Origin: Microglena sp. YARC
Taxonomy: Eukaryota > Chlorophyta > Chlorophyceae > Chlamydomonadales > Chlamydomonadaceae
Reading direction: 5' to 3'
Assembly: GCA_022414725.1 (NCBI GenBank)
Contig: CM039462.1
Coordinates: 122,142,709 to 122,206,708, forward strand
Length of the DNA: 64,000 nt
The notes beneath the pieces are model-generated. The model did not search any database. It was not told where the DNA came from and was given only the letters and a program-made list of their open reading frames with translations. Shown piece by piece: positions 57,501 to 64,000 of the stretch (positions are counted from its first letter, which is position 1; each line of letters opens with the position of its first letter). A program made the position numbers and the translations under genes.

Positions 57501-60195
57501 GTACATCACGCATCCCGCCACTTCGCTGTTTTCCCCCATTCAATTTTGATTTAGATAGCTCATCGGAAAGCTATTGACCCCCTCTATCAAAATATTCAAT
57601 CAAATTAACCTTTCAAACATATCATTTTGTTTTATATTAAGGTTTGATTTAGATAGCGAGGATGGCAAATATATCAGAGCGCTGCCTCGCCTTCCGTTCC
57701 ACAAGCTGTGCTCCTACATGGGCTTGAAGGATTGATGGTGCAAGCCAAGTGCAATGTGATCATGGACAATATTACAATATAGTAATATACTTCAATTAGT
57801 ATACAAACAGGGGAACGTGCCCACCAAATCTATCAACAGGGACCAGTCCCCCCAGCACCCGGCCAACAATCTCACCAAGAGTATCAAAGCTAACCTCCCC
57901 ACCTACCTGCACATCAGGAAGGCTAACACCACGGGCATATACTCCTCTGTGTGGGAGCAAGATGACCCCTTCCTCCTGCCTCAAGCTAGTAATCACTTCT
58001 GGCAATCCACCAACATCAAATGGTGGCAAAAAAAAAATCCACAAGGCTAGGTGGGGACGCCTATGGACTAGAAAACTGGCGTACAGATACTATGGCCCTT
58101 ATGATACCAACACCAGCCCCCTCTCTGATGATAACTGCCCTCTTTGTCGCAAAGCACAGGATGGAGCTGGCCATATCCTTGCTGGGTGCTGGGTATTCAA
58201 AGGGATGCATATTAACACATAACATAATAAGGCGATCGGACTCATCCACAAGGCAGTAGCCAAGGGAGCTCCGGGGCCCCTTCCCATGTACATGGGATGC
58301 GGGCACATGTGAGGCGACATCCTACATCCCCACCAGATCCCCAACCACCCTTAAAACCCCTGATCTTCCCCAAACCACATGGGATAAAGACAGGCCTGAC
58401 CTCCTCTTCATTGACGATGAATCCAAAACAAGAAAAGCCTACCTAGTTGAATTGGGCTACTGCTCAGACACTAACTACCACATCAAATTCCAGGAAAAGA
58501 GCGTTCAGCATAAGGAGCTCCAACGTATCCTTTAACAACAAGGATTCCTTGTCAACTACCTAGTCTTCACCATAGGTACTACTAGTACCATAACCATCAC
58601 AACTATTACCAATCTCTCCACCCAAGGGATCAGTCGCGAACACGTAGACAAACTCATCTCTAAGCTGCACAGAAAATCGATTGCCTGCTGTACCAGCATT
58701 CTTGCCACACCTCGCATGAAGGAGTCCCTACAGTCTGGAGGGTGACACTTACTATGTCTGCCATGGTGACTTTCCCCAGCTATAGTATACAGGAGGGTCC
58801 CCTTAACACCACGCCCCACCAGGCTTTATCTTATTTTGTACACTCATACCTGCTCATACAGTAATGTACTGGACAAACTGGCATTTAATGACCAGCTTGG
58901 ATTGGCACCGCGCTTATCTGTTGATGCCCTTTCTGGTTGTCATTACTTTTTCTGAGATTTGGACAGGCTTAACTTGCCAGACATTTTGTTTTAGAGTTCA
59001 TATGTGATATCAATCAGCAACGCGGAAATTCCTTTTGACCCTTGTTAAGTATTTCTCTAGAAGTGCAACAAAGACTCATCTGTTTTTTATGCATTTATAC
59101 GTAAACATTCATCCAGCTTATTCAAATAAAATATACATTTGCTTCCCAACCCTACTTGTGTTGTTGGAAGTACGCAACACCATAAGGTACAACCGCTATG
59201 CATGCATCATGTTTGCCAATATATCGAGATAGGGCTAGCTTGGCCTATCTACCTACCTACCCATGAACCCACCGACCGACCGACCGACCGACCGACCTAT
59301 CTACCTACCCACCCACCCACCCACCTACCAACCTACCGACCTACCTACTTACCGACCGACTGACCTACCTACTTACCTACCTACCTACCCACCCACCCAC
59401 CCATCCACCTACCAACCTACCTACCTACCTACCTACCTACCTACCTACCTGCCTATCTACCTACCAACCTACCTACCTACCTACCTACCTACCTACCTAC
59501 CTACCTACCCACGAACCCACGGACCGACCGACCGACCTTCCGACCTACCGACATATCTACCTACCCACCCACCCACCCACCCACCCACCTACCAACCTAC
59601 CTACCTACCTATGACCTACCGACCTACCGACCTACCTACTTACCGACTGACTGACCTACCTACTTACCTACCTACCTACCCACCCACCCACCTACCAACC
59701 TACCTACCGACCTACCGACCTACCTCCCGACCTACCTCCCGACCTACCTCCCGACCTACCTACCTACCTACCTACCTACCTACCTTTCTACCGACCGACC
59801 GACCGACCGACCGACCGACCGACCGACCGACTTACCTACCTACCTACCCACCTACCTACCTACCTACCCACCTACCCACCTACCTACCCACCTACCGACC
59901 TACCTACCGACCTACCGACCTACCTACCGACCTACCTACCTACCTACCGACCTACCTACCTACCTAGCTACCCACCCACCCACCTACCTACCCACCCACC
60001 TACGCACCTACCTACTTACCTACCCAACTACCTATTATTCCCACTCAGGCTGGCGAATTCAGTGAATACAGAGAATGGTTTAGGAGCCAGATGGTGGTCG
60101 AGGACAGGTTGAGTGATGAGCAGGGCAGCATAGCAAAACGCTCACCCAGGAGCGATGAAGTTAAACAATCATGGGACAAGCGACAGAAGACGTAA
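48375..60195 (+). CDS. QTRT2: QTRT2, queuine tRNA-ribosyltransferase accessory subunit 2, whole gene
   Basis: QTRT2 pairs with the catalytic subunit QTRT1; the heterodimer swaps guanine 34 for queuine in tRNAs with GUN anticodons. The exons show the family's order: N-terminal strand with [13 protein letters not shown], a [14 protein letters not shown] segment, a frameshifted WLDA...VAGFALC...FGTG segment, [15 protein letters not shown], the zinc site [19 protein letters not shown], and [17 protein letters not shown] with the last zinc ligand His. EGVDLFD followed by [13 protein letters not shown], rather than the CVFPTRTARFG of the catalytic subunit, points to QTRT2. Exons found encode roughly 360 residues; the family usually has 400 or so, and about 60 residues between exons 2 and 3 were not found. 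Working gene with sequence errors or a recent pseudogene are both possible. Confidence 0.85.
48838..48965 (+). repeat. Echo of QTRT2 exon 2 (upstream copy)
   Basis: CTTAACCCAGCCTAACCC, CATCATGACCAAGCAAGGAG and CACACGGTTACTACAACATG repeat exon 2 with indels that break the frame. Confidence 0.92.
49031..49147 (+). CDS. QTRT2: QTRT2 exon 2
   Basis: Acceptor TTAACCCAG, phase 0, 39 codons: [20 protein letters not shown] then [19 protein letters not shown], donor GTGAAG. Aligns with the ISNIGGLHQMLGL part of plant QTRT2 by pattern. Of the copies present this is the one with an open frame. Weaker fragments recur at about 49178-49210 and 49335-49360. Confidence 0.65.
49875..50125 (+). pseudogene. 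QTRT2: QTRT2 exon 3, frameshifted
   Basis: Family-like peptides are spread over frames: KWLDA at the start, then CLDLANQ and DAGERNKA in a second frame, ATAVART in another, KPVAGFALC back in the second, then FGTG and [14 protein letters not shown], and last NESPGS. These follow the family's order (WLDxC, ERxxxA, PVxGFxLxGFGTGE, ESPR). At least three single-base shifts are needed. Exon edges cannot be fixed; the run of C before it hides the acceptor. Confidence 0.6.
50144..50660 (+). repeat. CCCTCCCT block and CATACATA microsatellite
   Basis: Pyrimidine repeat (50144-50350) followed by (CATA)n with small interruptions (50415-50635). Confidence 0.95.
50922..51116 (+). CDS. QTRT2: QTRT2 exon 4 (GVDLFD)
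   Basis: Encodes [20 protein letters not shown] then [20 protein letters not shown] and [10 protein letters not shown]. Human QTRT2 has EVLECIERGVDLFES and later NL-x-YxxDFxP. Donor GTATGA, phase 2. The acceptor is one of several AGs (CATCAG at 50921 chosen). Confidence 0.92.
51155..51570 (+). repeat. Two echoes of the QTRT2 exon 4 3' edge
   Basis: GCTGCGTGCTTTAAATGCGA ... GAACCTCCTGTCTCTAGATT (51169-51270) and ACAAGGAGCTCCAGGC-type sequence with GAACCTCCTGTCTCTTTATT (51495-51562). Both have lost the frame. Confidence 0.92.
51885..51932 (+). repeat. Distant echo of the QTRT2 exon 5 5' edge
   Basis: CTTGGATAAATATCCACTCG resembles GTTGGATAAATCTCCACTCG of exon 5, nearly 2.9 kb upstream of the exon, at the other end of the minisatellite. 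Confidence 0.75.
51935..53500 (+). repeat. CCCACCTCCCTACCTTACC minisatellite
   Basis: About 1.5 kb of irregular units with poly-C and CACACA patches; ORFs rich in Pro, Thr, His and Ser are artefacts. Confidence 0.95.
53510..54384. mobile_element. PIF/Harbinger-like TIR element carrying a nested R2 repeat
   Basis: Left end GAGGTCGTTTACACGAGC then TGGTTATCTCGGCCAGTTA; the right end is its inverse (TAACTGGCCGAGATAACTGG, then CTCGTGTGAACGCCCTC). Outside are TAA on both sides, fitting the 3-bp TWA target site of PIF/Harbinger. An R2 copy (53970-54207) with a GGAT run lies inside. Boundaries are accurate to a few bases. No complete transposase. Confidence 0.8.
53758..53964 (-). pseudogene. ORF remnant in the Harbinger-like element
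   Basis: 68 codons, [20 protein letters not shown] to an [19 protein letters not shown] end, protein-like and located before the nested insertion. It could be the start of an element protein whose rest is lost. Family not recognised. Confidence 0.35.
54390..54785 (+). repeat. CTACCTTGTAACTACCTTG array with an echo of exon 5
   Basis: Units of AACTACCTTGTAACTACC to 54785. Inside, 54612-54672 has AAGTTGGATACATCTCCACC, then CATACGCTTTACTTTCACCA, a copy of the start of QTRT2 exon 5. Confidence 0.88.
54789..54873 (+). CDS. QTRT2: QTRT2 exon 5 (zinc-binding Cys motif)
   Basis: Acceptor TTCGCAG. Encodes [20 protein letters not shown] then GYIHHLLQ. CxCxxC is the TGT zinc site (human QTRT2: GCSCYCCKNHTRAYIHHLL). 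Donor GTGAGT, phase 0. Confidence 0.97.
55375..55480 (+). repeat. C-rich tract with CACACA
   Basis: CCCCCCCCACCC followed by ACACACACAC in intron 5 of QTRT2. The surrounding 54900-56270 has G-runs (55024-55040, 55788-55820) and no ORF of note. Confidence 0.85.
56280..56490 (-). repeat. Dispersed short repeat R2 copy 4, inverted
   Basis: GGCGGAGCCCCC and GCGGGAGCCCCCA at the left, GTCAGCCAACGGTCGCG in the middle, GCGTCGCTTGCGACGC hairpin at the right; inverse of the other R2 copies. Confidence 0.85.
56547..56636 (+). CDS. QTRT2: QTRT2 exon 6 (last zinc ligand)
   Basis: Acceptor ATCACAG. Encodes [20 protein letters not shown] then [10 protein letters not shown]; human: VNEMLAGVLLMMHNFEHYFG and FFHSIREALK. 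The first His of EVHN is the fourth zinc ligand. Donor GTAGGG, phase 0. Confidence 0.97.
56637..57220 (+). repeat. Echoes of the QTRT2 exon 6 3' edge
   Basis: Three decayed copies at about 56672-56748, 56880-56950 and 57040-57110, each with CACACTGGTRCCTGCTATT, ATGGATCCTGTTCGCCAA and TATC-AGGTAGGG, separated by TGGGCTGGGTTGG repeats. Confidence 0.93.
57222..59152. mobile_element. TIR-type element R5, copy 2, split by a retrotransposon fragment
   Basis: Left end TAGGGTTGGGCTGACATTTG and right end, inverted, TAGGGTTGGGAAGCAAATG. Such YAGGG-type ends occur in hAT elements, but the flanks (TTGTGCG left, TTGTGTT right) match only in part as an 8-bp target copy. It contains seven TATACGCCGTATATTTGTTC units (57265-57450). 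It landed inside the exon 6 echo array: the array unit continues at 59153. Confidence 0.75.
57800..58860 (+). pseudogene. Non-LTR retrotransposon 3' fragment (reverse-transcriptase tail and endonuclease-like domain)
   Basis: Absent from R5 copy 1, so inserted. Frames read [17 protein letters not shown], then (after a poly-A slip near 58030) [20 protein letters not shown] and [19 protein letters not shown], a Cys/His knuckle typical after the reverse transcriptase of such elements; then [20 protein letters not shown] and [20 protein letters not shown], resembling a restriction-like endonuclease core (D...VE). Several frameshifts and stops: inactive. Confidence 0.7.
59153..59235 (+). repeat. 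Fourth echo of QTRT2 exon 6, cut off by the R5 insertion
   Basis: TTGTGTTGTTGGAAGTACGC, then CATCATGTTTGCCAATATAT and CGAGATAGGGCTAG. It matches the unit at 57035-57112. Confidence 0.85.
59240..60040 (+). repeat. CTAC/CGAC/CCAC tetranucleotide array
   Basis: About 800 bp of 4-bp repeats (CTAC, CGAC, CCAC blocks) up to the exon 7 acceptor. Confidence 0.97.
60049..60195 (+). CDS. QTRT2: QTRT2 exon 7, last exon
   Basis: Acceptor CACTCAG, phase 0, 48 codons and TAA (60193-60195): [20 protein letters not shown], a Ser/Asp/Gln linker, and a basic end QSWDKRQKT. Human QTRT2 ends with a similar helix (KLAQLKELIHRQ). Position, phase and composition support it. Confidence 0.88.
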   Translation, partial: AGEFSEYREWFRSQMVVEDRLSDEQGSIAKRSPRSDEVKQSWDKRQKT

Positions 60196-61573
60196 ATTGA
60201 ATTGATTAGTGTGTTTGGTAGGAGCGATTAGCTGCTGTCCACCTCGCACATGTCATATGTTGTATTTGTGCAGTTCCTTCTATTCTCCAAGCGTGCTGAT
60301 AGTTTTCCTATCCTAATTCCCTGTGGTGTGTGCGTATACGGAGGATTGGGTTGATTACATGGGCTATCATCCTTCAGGCTGCTCAATGTCTGTGGGTGGA
60401 GTGAACATGAGTAGCATAGACACTACTACATCACACTCCTGAGAACAGAATGCAATCAGATGGATGTAGACAGGTTATAGACCTATCCTGAAGACGCAAA
60501 GTGCCCCGCTGATTCAATGGGTGCCTACTTTTGTAGGAATTTGAATTGGTAAATGTTTTTTCAGCCAACTCTGGGATGCGTGGAAAGCAGGGAGTATGTT
60601 CCTTACATAGGAACTCCTCCGCCTTTCTTTTTGAATCTTCGGTATCACTGGTTTGTGGACGGGGTCCCACCTCCTGGGGTGAATATCCTGTCATTAAAAA
60701 AAGCCGAGATGAAGATAAGCAACCAAGGGAAAAGCGCCAGAAGACAAGAATTGCGGTACCACTCATGTGTGTCATTTTTTGTGTATTTTTACAGTCCAGG
60801 GGTAGCCAAAGAGGCTTAAGGGACTTGCCCAACCTTCAAAAGAAAGGAAAGACAGTTTAAGAAACTAGCACTGGTGAACTGAACCCCAACACATTGTAAA
60901 CGGTGGGGTGCGGTGTGGTACTTCTCATCGGGGGTGCTCAGGACGGTGCGTCCTCCGTTGCAGACGCAACGTTGATGGGTGCATTGCGTTCCAGGACGCA
61001 ACGTGGGGAGGGTCCGTTGACCAGAATAAAGGGTCTGTTGCGTCGCAGGATGCAGGCTACGGTATACAAATGGTTGTGTCTCAGGAAGCAGAGCTGGGGG
61101 GACTCCTTAAGTACCCTGCTGCTCATGTATGGTCTCCTGCAGGGTTGTTCAACAGGTACAAATCTGCGTGTTAACACACACTCCAGGTGAGGGAGGTTTG
61201 TGTGTGTGTGTGCTCCGCGCACTTTCACTGGGATGTGCGTGAGAAAGCTCACATTTTTGACAGATTGATTCTATTTTGTCCCACGTAACTCTCAAGATGC
61301 ATTTGAACACCCCTGGTCTCTGAGCACATATTCTTGGGTTTGTATCCGCTTTGTGGGCTCTCTGGTTTCTGTGGGTGTCTCGCGAGTTTCTTTCAATGTG
61401 GAATGATCTCCTCCTACAAATCTATTATTAATCTTGATTGCGTTGATTAATCAGGTAATCAGTTAATCTTGATTGCGTTGATTAATCAGTTAATCTTGAT
61501 TGCGTGAGGATGGGCAAGTCCCTTTTACCAGAGTGGCTACCCATGGACTTGAACATACTTGAACTTCGACTTA

Positions 61574-61850
61574 GTTACATGGCTCCAGCCACCAATTGGC
61601 TGCTCGCCGTCTTCGGTAGTAAAAACAATTACCAGGTAAAATGTCTTCGTTATCAGGGTACTACATGTCTTCGATATCAGGGTACTACATTTCCCCATTT
61701 TGGGTTACTCGATTCGAGTAACTCCCCCTTTTTTGTACTTGCAGCAAGTTGCAGTTTTGAAAAAGTTGCTTGCTGGAAATCTCCTAAGAATATCTGAATA
61801 TTCTTTAAAAATCCCCCAAAGCAAAACAAAAGAGGCTGGAGCCATGTAAC
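61574..61850. mobile_element. Small TIR element R8 (about 277 bp)
   Basis: Perfect 17-bp ends: GTTACATGGCTCCAGCC and its inverse at 61834-61850. A fragment with the same end and CTGC-CGCCGTCTTCG interior lies at 2243-2325. Tandem GGTACTACAT units inside. No clear target duplication seen. Confidence 0.75.
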
Positions 61851-61944
61851 AAATTTCAAGTTCAAAGGGGTGCAGTGAAGTACGTATATGTACAAGTAAG
61901 TAAGTATCACTCGCGGAACTGGCATTTTTGTATATATATACTGG

Positions 61945-61952
61945 TATAAAAG
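61945..61952 (+). promoter_or_regulatory. TATA-box-like site
   Basis: TATAAAAG, about 35 bp before TCCTTTCAGTCG. Good match to a core TATA box, but the only downstream ORF (62042-62233, starting at GTG) has no recognised family. A promoter of a short or mobile gene is possible. Confidence 0.25.
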
Positions 61953-62827
61953 TGCCCTATCCTTTCAGTCGAAGTAGTTTACACAGTCTAAGACTATAAG
62001 GGAAGATAGCTAATACGCGAAACAGGCGTGATCATGTAGAAGTGGGATGCGTACAGCAAGGTACTGCAACCACGTGCAGGCCACAGCTAGTCTATGGCCT
62101 GGCGGCAGGCAACACGGGACCCGGAGGGAACAGGTGCCGGTGTGCATTATGCCAACTCAGTAACCGACGTATGTCGGATAATAACATCCCCACTATTCAA
62201 GGTATTCTTGAGGTCAAGAATTCCTGGAATTAACTGAGGGGCATAAGAAAATATAATGGGATGTAAACTTTGAAAACTTGAGACAGTGCAGGTTGGGTAC
62301 TGTAAATAATAAATTATTCAGGTCAGAATCTCAAGGTTGCATATTGCACTAGGGAGGTCTCAAAGTCAATATATAATTCACTCGGGTAGCTTAGCTATGG
62401 TAAGACTGCAGGAGGCTGCAGGGTCAATCTTGACTGCAGAGTTTGGGGATCTGCAGAGGATTTAGAGGAAACTGCAGAGAGGCTGCAGGCTAGGTTGCAG
62501 GGAAGCTGCAGGGAATCTAAAGAGTACACTGCAGGGAGACTTTAGGAGAGAAGCTAGGCTTTTAAGTAGGCTGTAGAAGGAGGGTTGTTCAAAGGGTCGT
62601 AGGGAACTGTAGCAGACAGGATGTCAGGACTAGCCCCCCCATGATTGGAGAATGAGGTCTGCAGACTGAAACGAGAATCAGAGAGAAGACATAAAGTTCA
62701 CTGTCTGCACTGATAATAAAAACTTTGAAAATTGAGGATATAAAAGATGGAGGGGCAGTCTATAAAAGAATCCTAGGGTGTTCGTTGCTAAATTAATTAG
62801 AGAGGTTAAGGAACTACTTTCACATCA

Positions 62828-64000
62828 TTAAGGGCCAGTTGCTGGGTATCCATCCAGCTCCAGTTGCTGGCGGACAATGGCCAGGAAGTTATCAAAATAT
62901 TTCTTAGACATCTTTGGGGTGTGCAGCATGTTCATGAAGAGGAAGTCCATAGGGTTCCAATGCATGCTCAGGTTGTTGATACATATGACTTTCCCCCCAG
63001 GATACGTACAGCTCTGGGGGTCTACGAGCATTTTGGGCTAGTAGGTCAGAACTGAAGCATGGGCTGTGACAAGAGCTGCTGGTAGACAGATGGCCCAATG
63101 AAGAGTAGGTCTTTCAGTGTTTGAGACCGTTGGATATGACTATATGAGTGGACCATGTACTGCAGCCTGTTGGTGTGCTTGAGTATGGGGCCACAAACTG
63201 TTGAGGGACCTGTGTGCATGACTCTGCTTGGTAATTTTTGCTTCTCAGATGACAACAGTGTGGGGAATTCGGTGGTGAAGTCACGGATGATGTTGGAGAG
63301 AGGAGGCCTGAGCTTGATGGTGAAGGCTCGGGCAGACTGGGGGTTGTTGAGACTGGTGACCATGGACCCAAACCTGGTTCTGGGTAGTCCAGAGTTGTTG
63401 AGGAAGTGTACCTGGTTTGCATTCATGTTGATTTGGCTGGGCAAGTGGTCTGCCAGGGGCAGGTGAGCATGCTAGAGGAATCCACTTGTCAAAGGGCTTG
63501 GCTGGGGAGAGTTCTGACGGTGTGCAAGATCCTTGACCATCTATGGGACTGTGTTGGTCCTCATAGGTTGTCCTGGCTTGTTCGAGGAGGAGGTCCACCT
63601 CTGACGAGCGACCTGGCTTCTTCTTGTGTCAGGTTGCCAAGTTCTTCGAAGGGGACAGTGGTGAGTTGTTGAACATACGGTGGTATGTTCACATCATCTA
63701 GCATTGGCTGAGGAGGTGGTGTGGGATGGCAGGATCTTGCATGGAGGAGGTGGAGTAGAGGTCATCTACTAGTTGCGGATGTTCTTGTAATTCAAATTCC
63801 CCCCCCCCCCCCCCCTGATCTGTCATGATCTGGGATGGGGGATAGACGGCCACGGTCTCTCCAGCCATCATCACTGGCAGGCACAAGCAAGTTCTGGCAG
63901 TCCTTCATCATCGCTGTCAATGCCTGCAGTATATATGGCTAGTCTGGTATGGGGCAGGGACATCGGGATGGAGAAGTCATCACTGTAGGCCAAGGCAGAG
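62828..64000 (-). pseudogene. Unrecognised minus-strand ORF chain, frameshifted, continues off the right edge
   Basis: Read from the right: SALAYSDDFSIPMSLPHTRL with GIDSDDEGLPELAC; then VNIPPYVQQLTTVPFEELGN with TQEEARSLVRGG; then DLLLEQARTTYEDQHSPIDG; then QINMNANQVHFLNNSGLPRT with ARAFTIKLRPPLSNIIRDFT; last DPQSCTYPGGKVICINNLSM and YFDNFLAIVRQQLELDGYPA before stops. Each piece is open, they tile end to end with single-base shifts, and the composition is protein-like. Likely one protein of over 380 residues, perhaps from a mobile element; family unknown. Confidence 0.5.

Larger units (their letters stand above)
60196..62827. other. Intergenic region right of QTRT2
   Basis: Holds R1 copies (60793-60845, 61505-61560), GGACGCA-rich sequence (60945-61070), a TGATTGCGTTGATTAATCAG triplicate (61430-61505), a TIR element (61574-61850), a TATA-like site, and GGCTGCAGGG-type repeats (62405-62610). 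No gene I can support. Confidence 0.6.

Noticed and set aside
62042..62233. Small gene downstream of the TATA-like site
   Set aside because: Needs a GTG start, no family match, and no splice context; only noted as possible.

Overview
The window reads as nuclear DNA of a eukaryote from the green lineage (an alga with large, repeat-loaded introns fits best; the species cannot be named from sequence alone). Genes are split by GT-AG introns. Two of the three recognisable proteins resemble plant-type versions most closely (CHR24-like SNF2 helicase and a PYRP2-like HAD phosphatase with an Arg/Ser-rich N-terminus like a transit peptide). Only about a tenth of each long gene is exon.

Layout. (1) 80-440, minus strand: first exon of a PYRP2-like HAD phosphatase gene that runs off the left edge. 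(2) 441-4220: about 3.8 kb between divergent genes, with dispersed repeats and no gene I can support. (3) 4221 to about 40986, plus strand: a CHR24/ERCC6L-like SNF2 ATPase in 21 phase-consistent exons, 1120 codons through exon 20, all SNF2 motifs present, one GC-AG intron; extra candidate C-terminal exons lie at 44024-44817. (4) 44818-48374: intergenic, with coding-like fragments and GGACGCA-rich repeats. (5) 48375-60195, plus strand: QTRT2, the accessory subunit of eukaryotic tRNA-guanine transglycosylase, with at least one frameshifted exon and a part of the middle not found. (6) 60196-64000: repeats, a TIR element and, on the minus strand, an unrecognised frameshifted ORF chain leaving the right edge.

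The introns hold many microsatellites, minisatellites, polypyrimidine blocks and several transposon families: a 1.7-kb TIR element with a perfect 6-bp target duplication, a PIF/Harbinger-like element with a nested short repeat, a TIR element split by a non-LTR retrotransposon fragment, MITEs and short dispersed repeats.

The most unusual signal is that most exons of both long genes have decayed tandem copies of one or both of their own edges (exon end plus splice site plus flanking intron) lying in the adjacent introns. I call these 'exon echoes'. They suggest that introns here grow by repeated local tandem duplication across splice junctions, leaving many decoy splice sites. The three genes have unrelated jobs (chromatin remodelling, queuosine tRNA modification, probable flavin biosynthesis); nothing suggests that they form one pathway.
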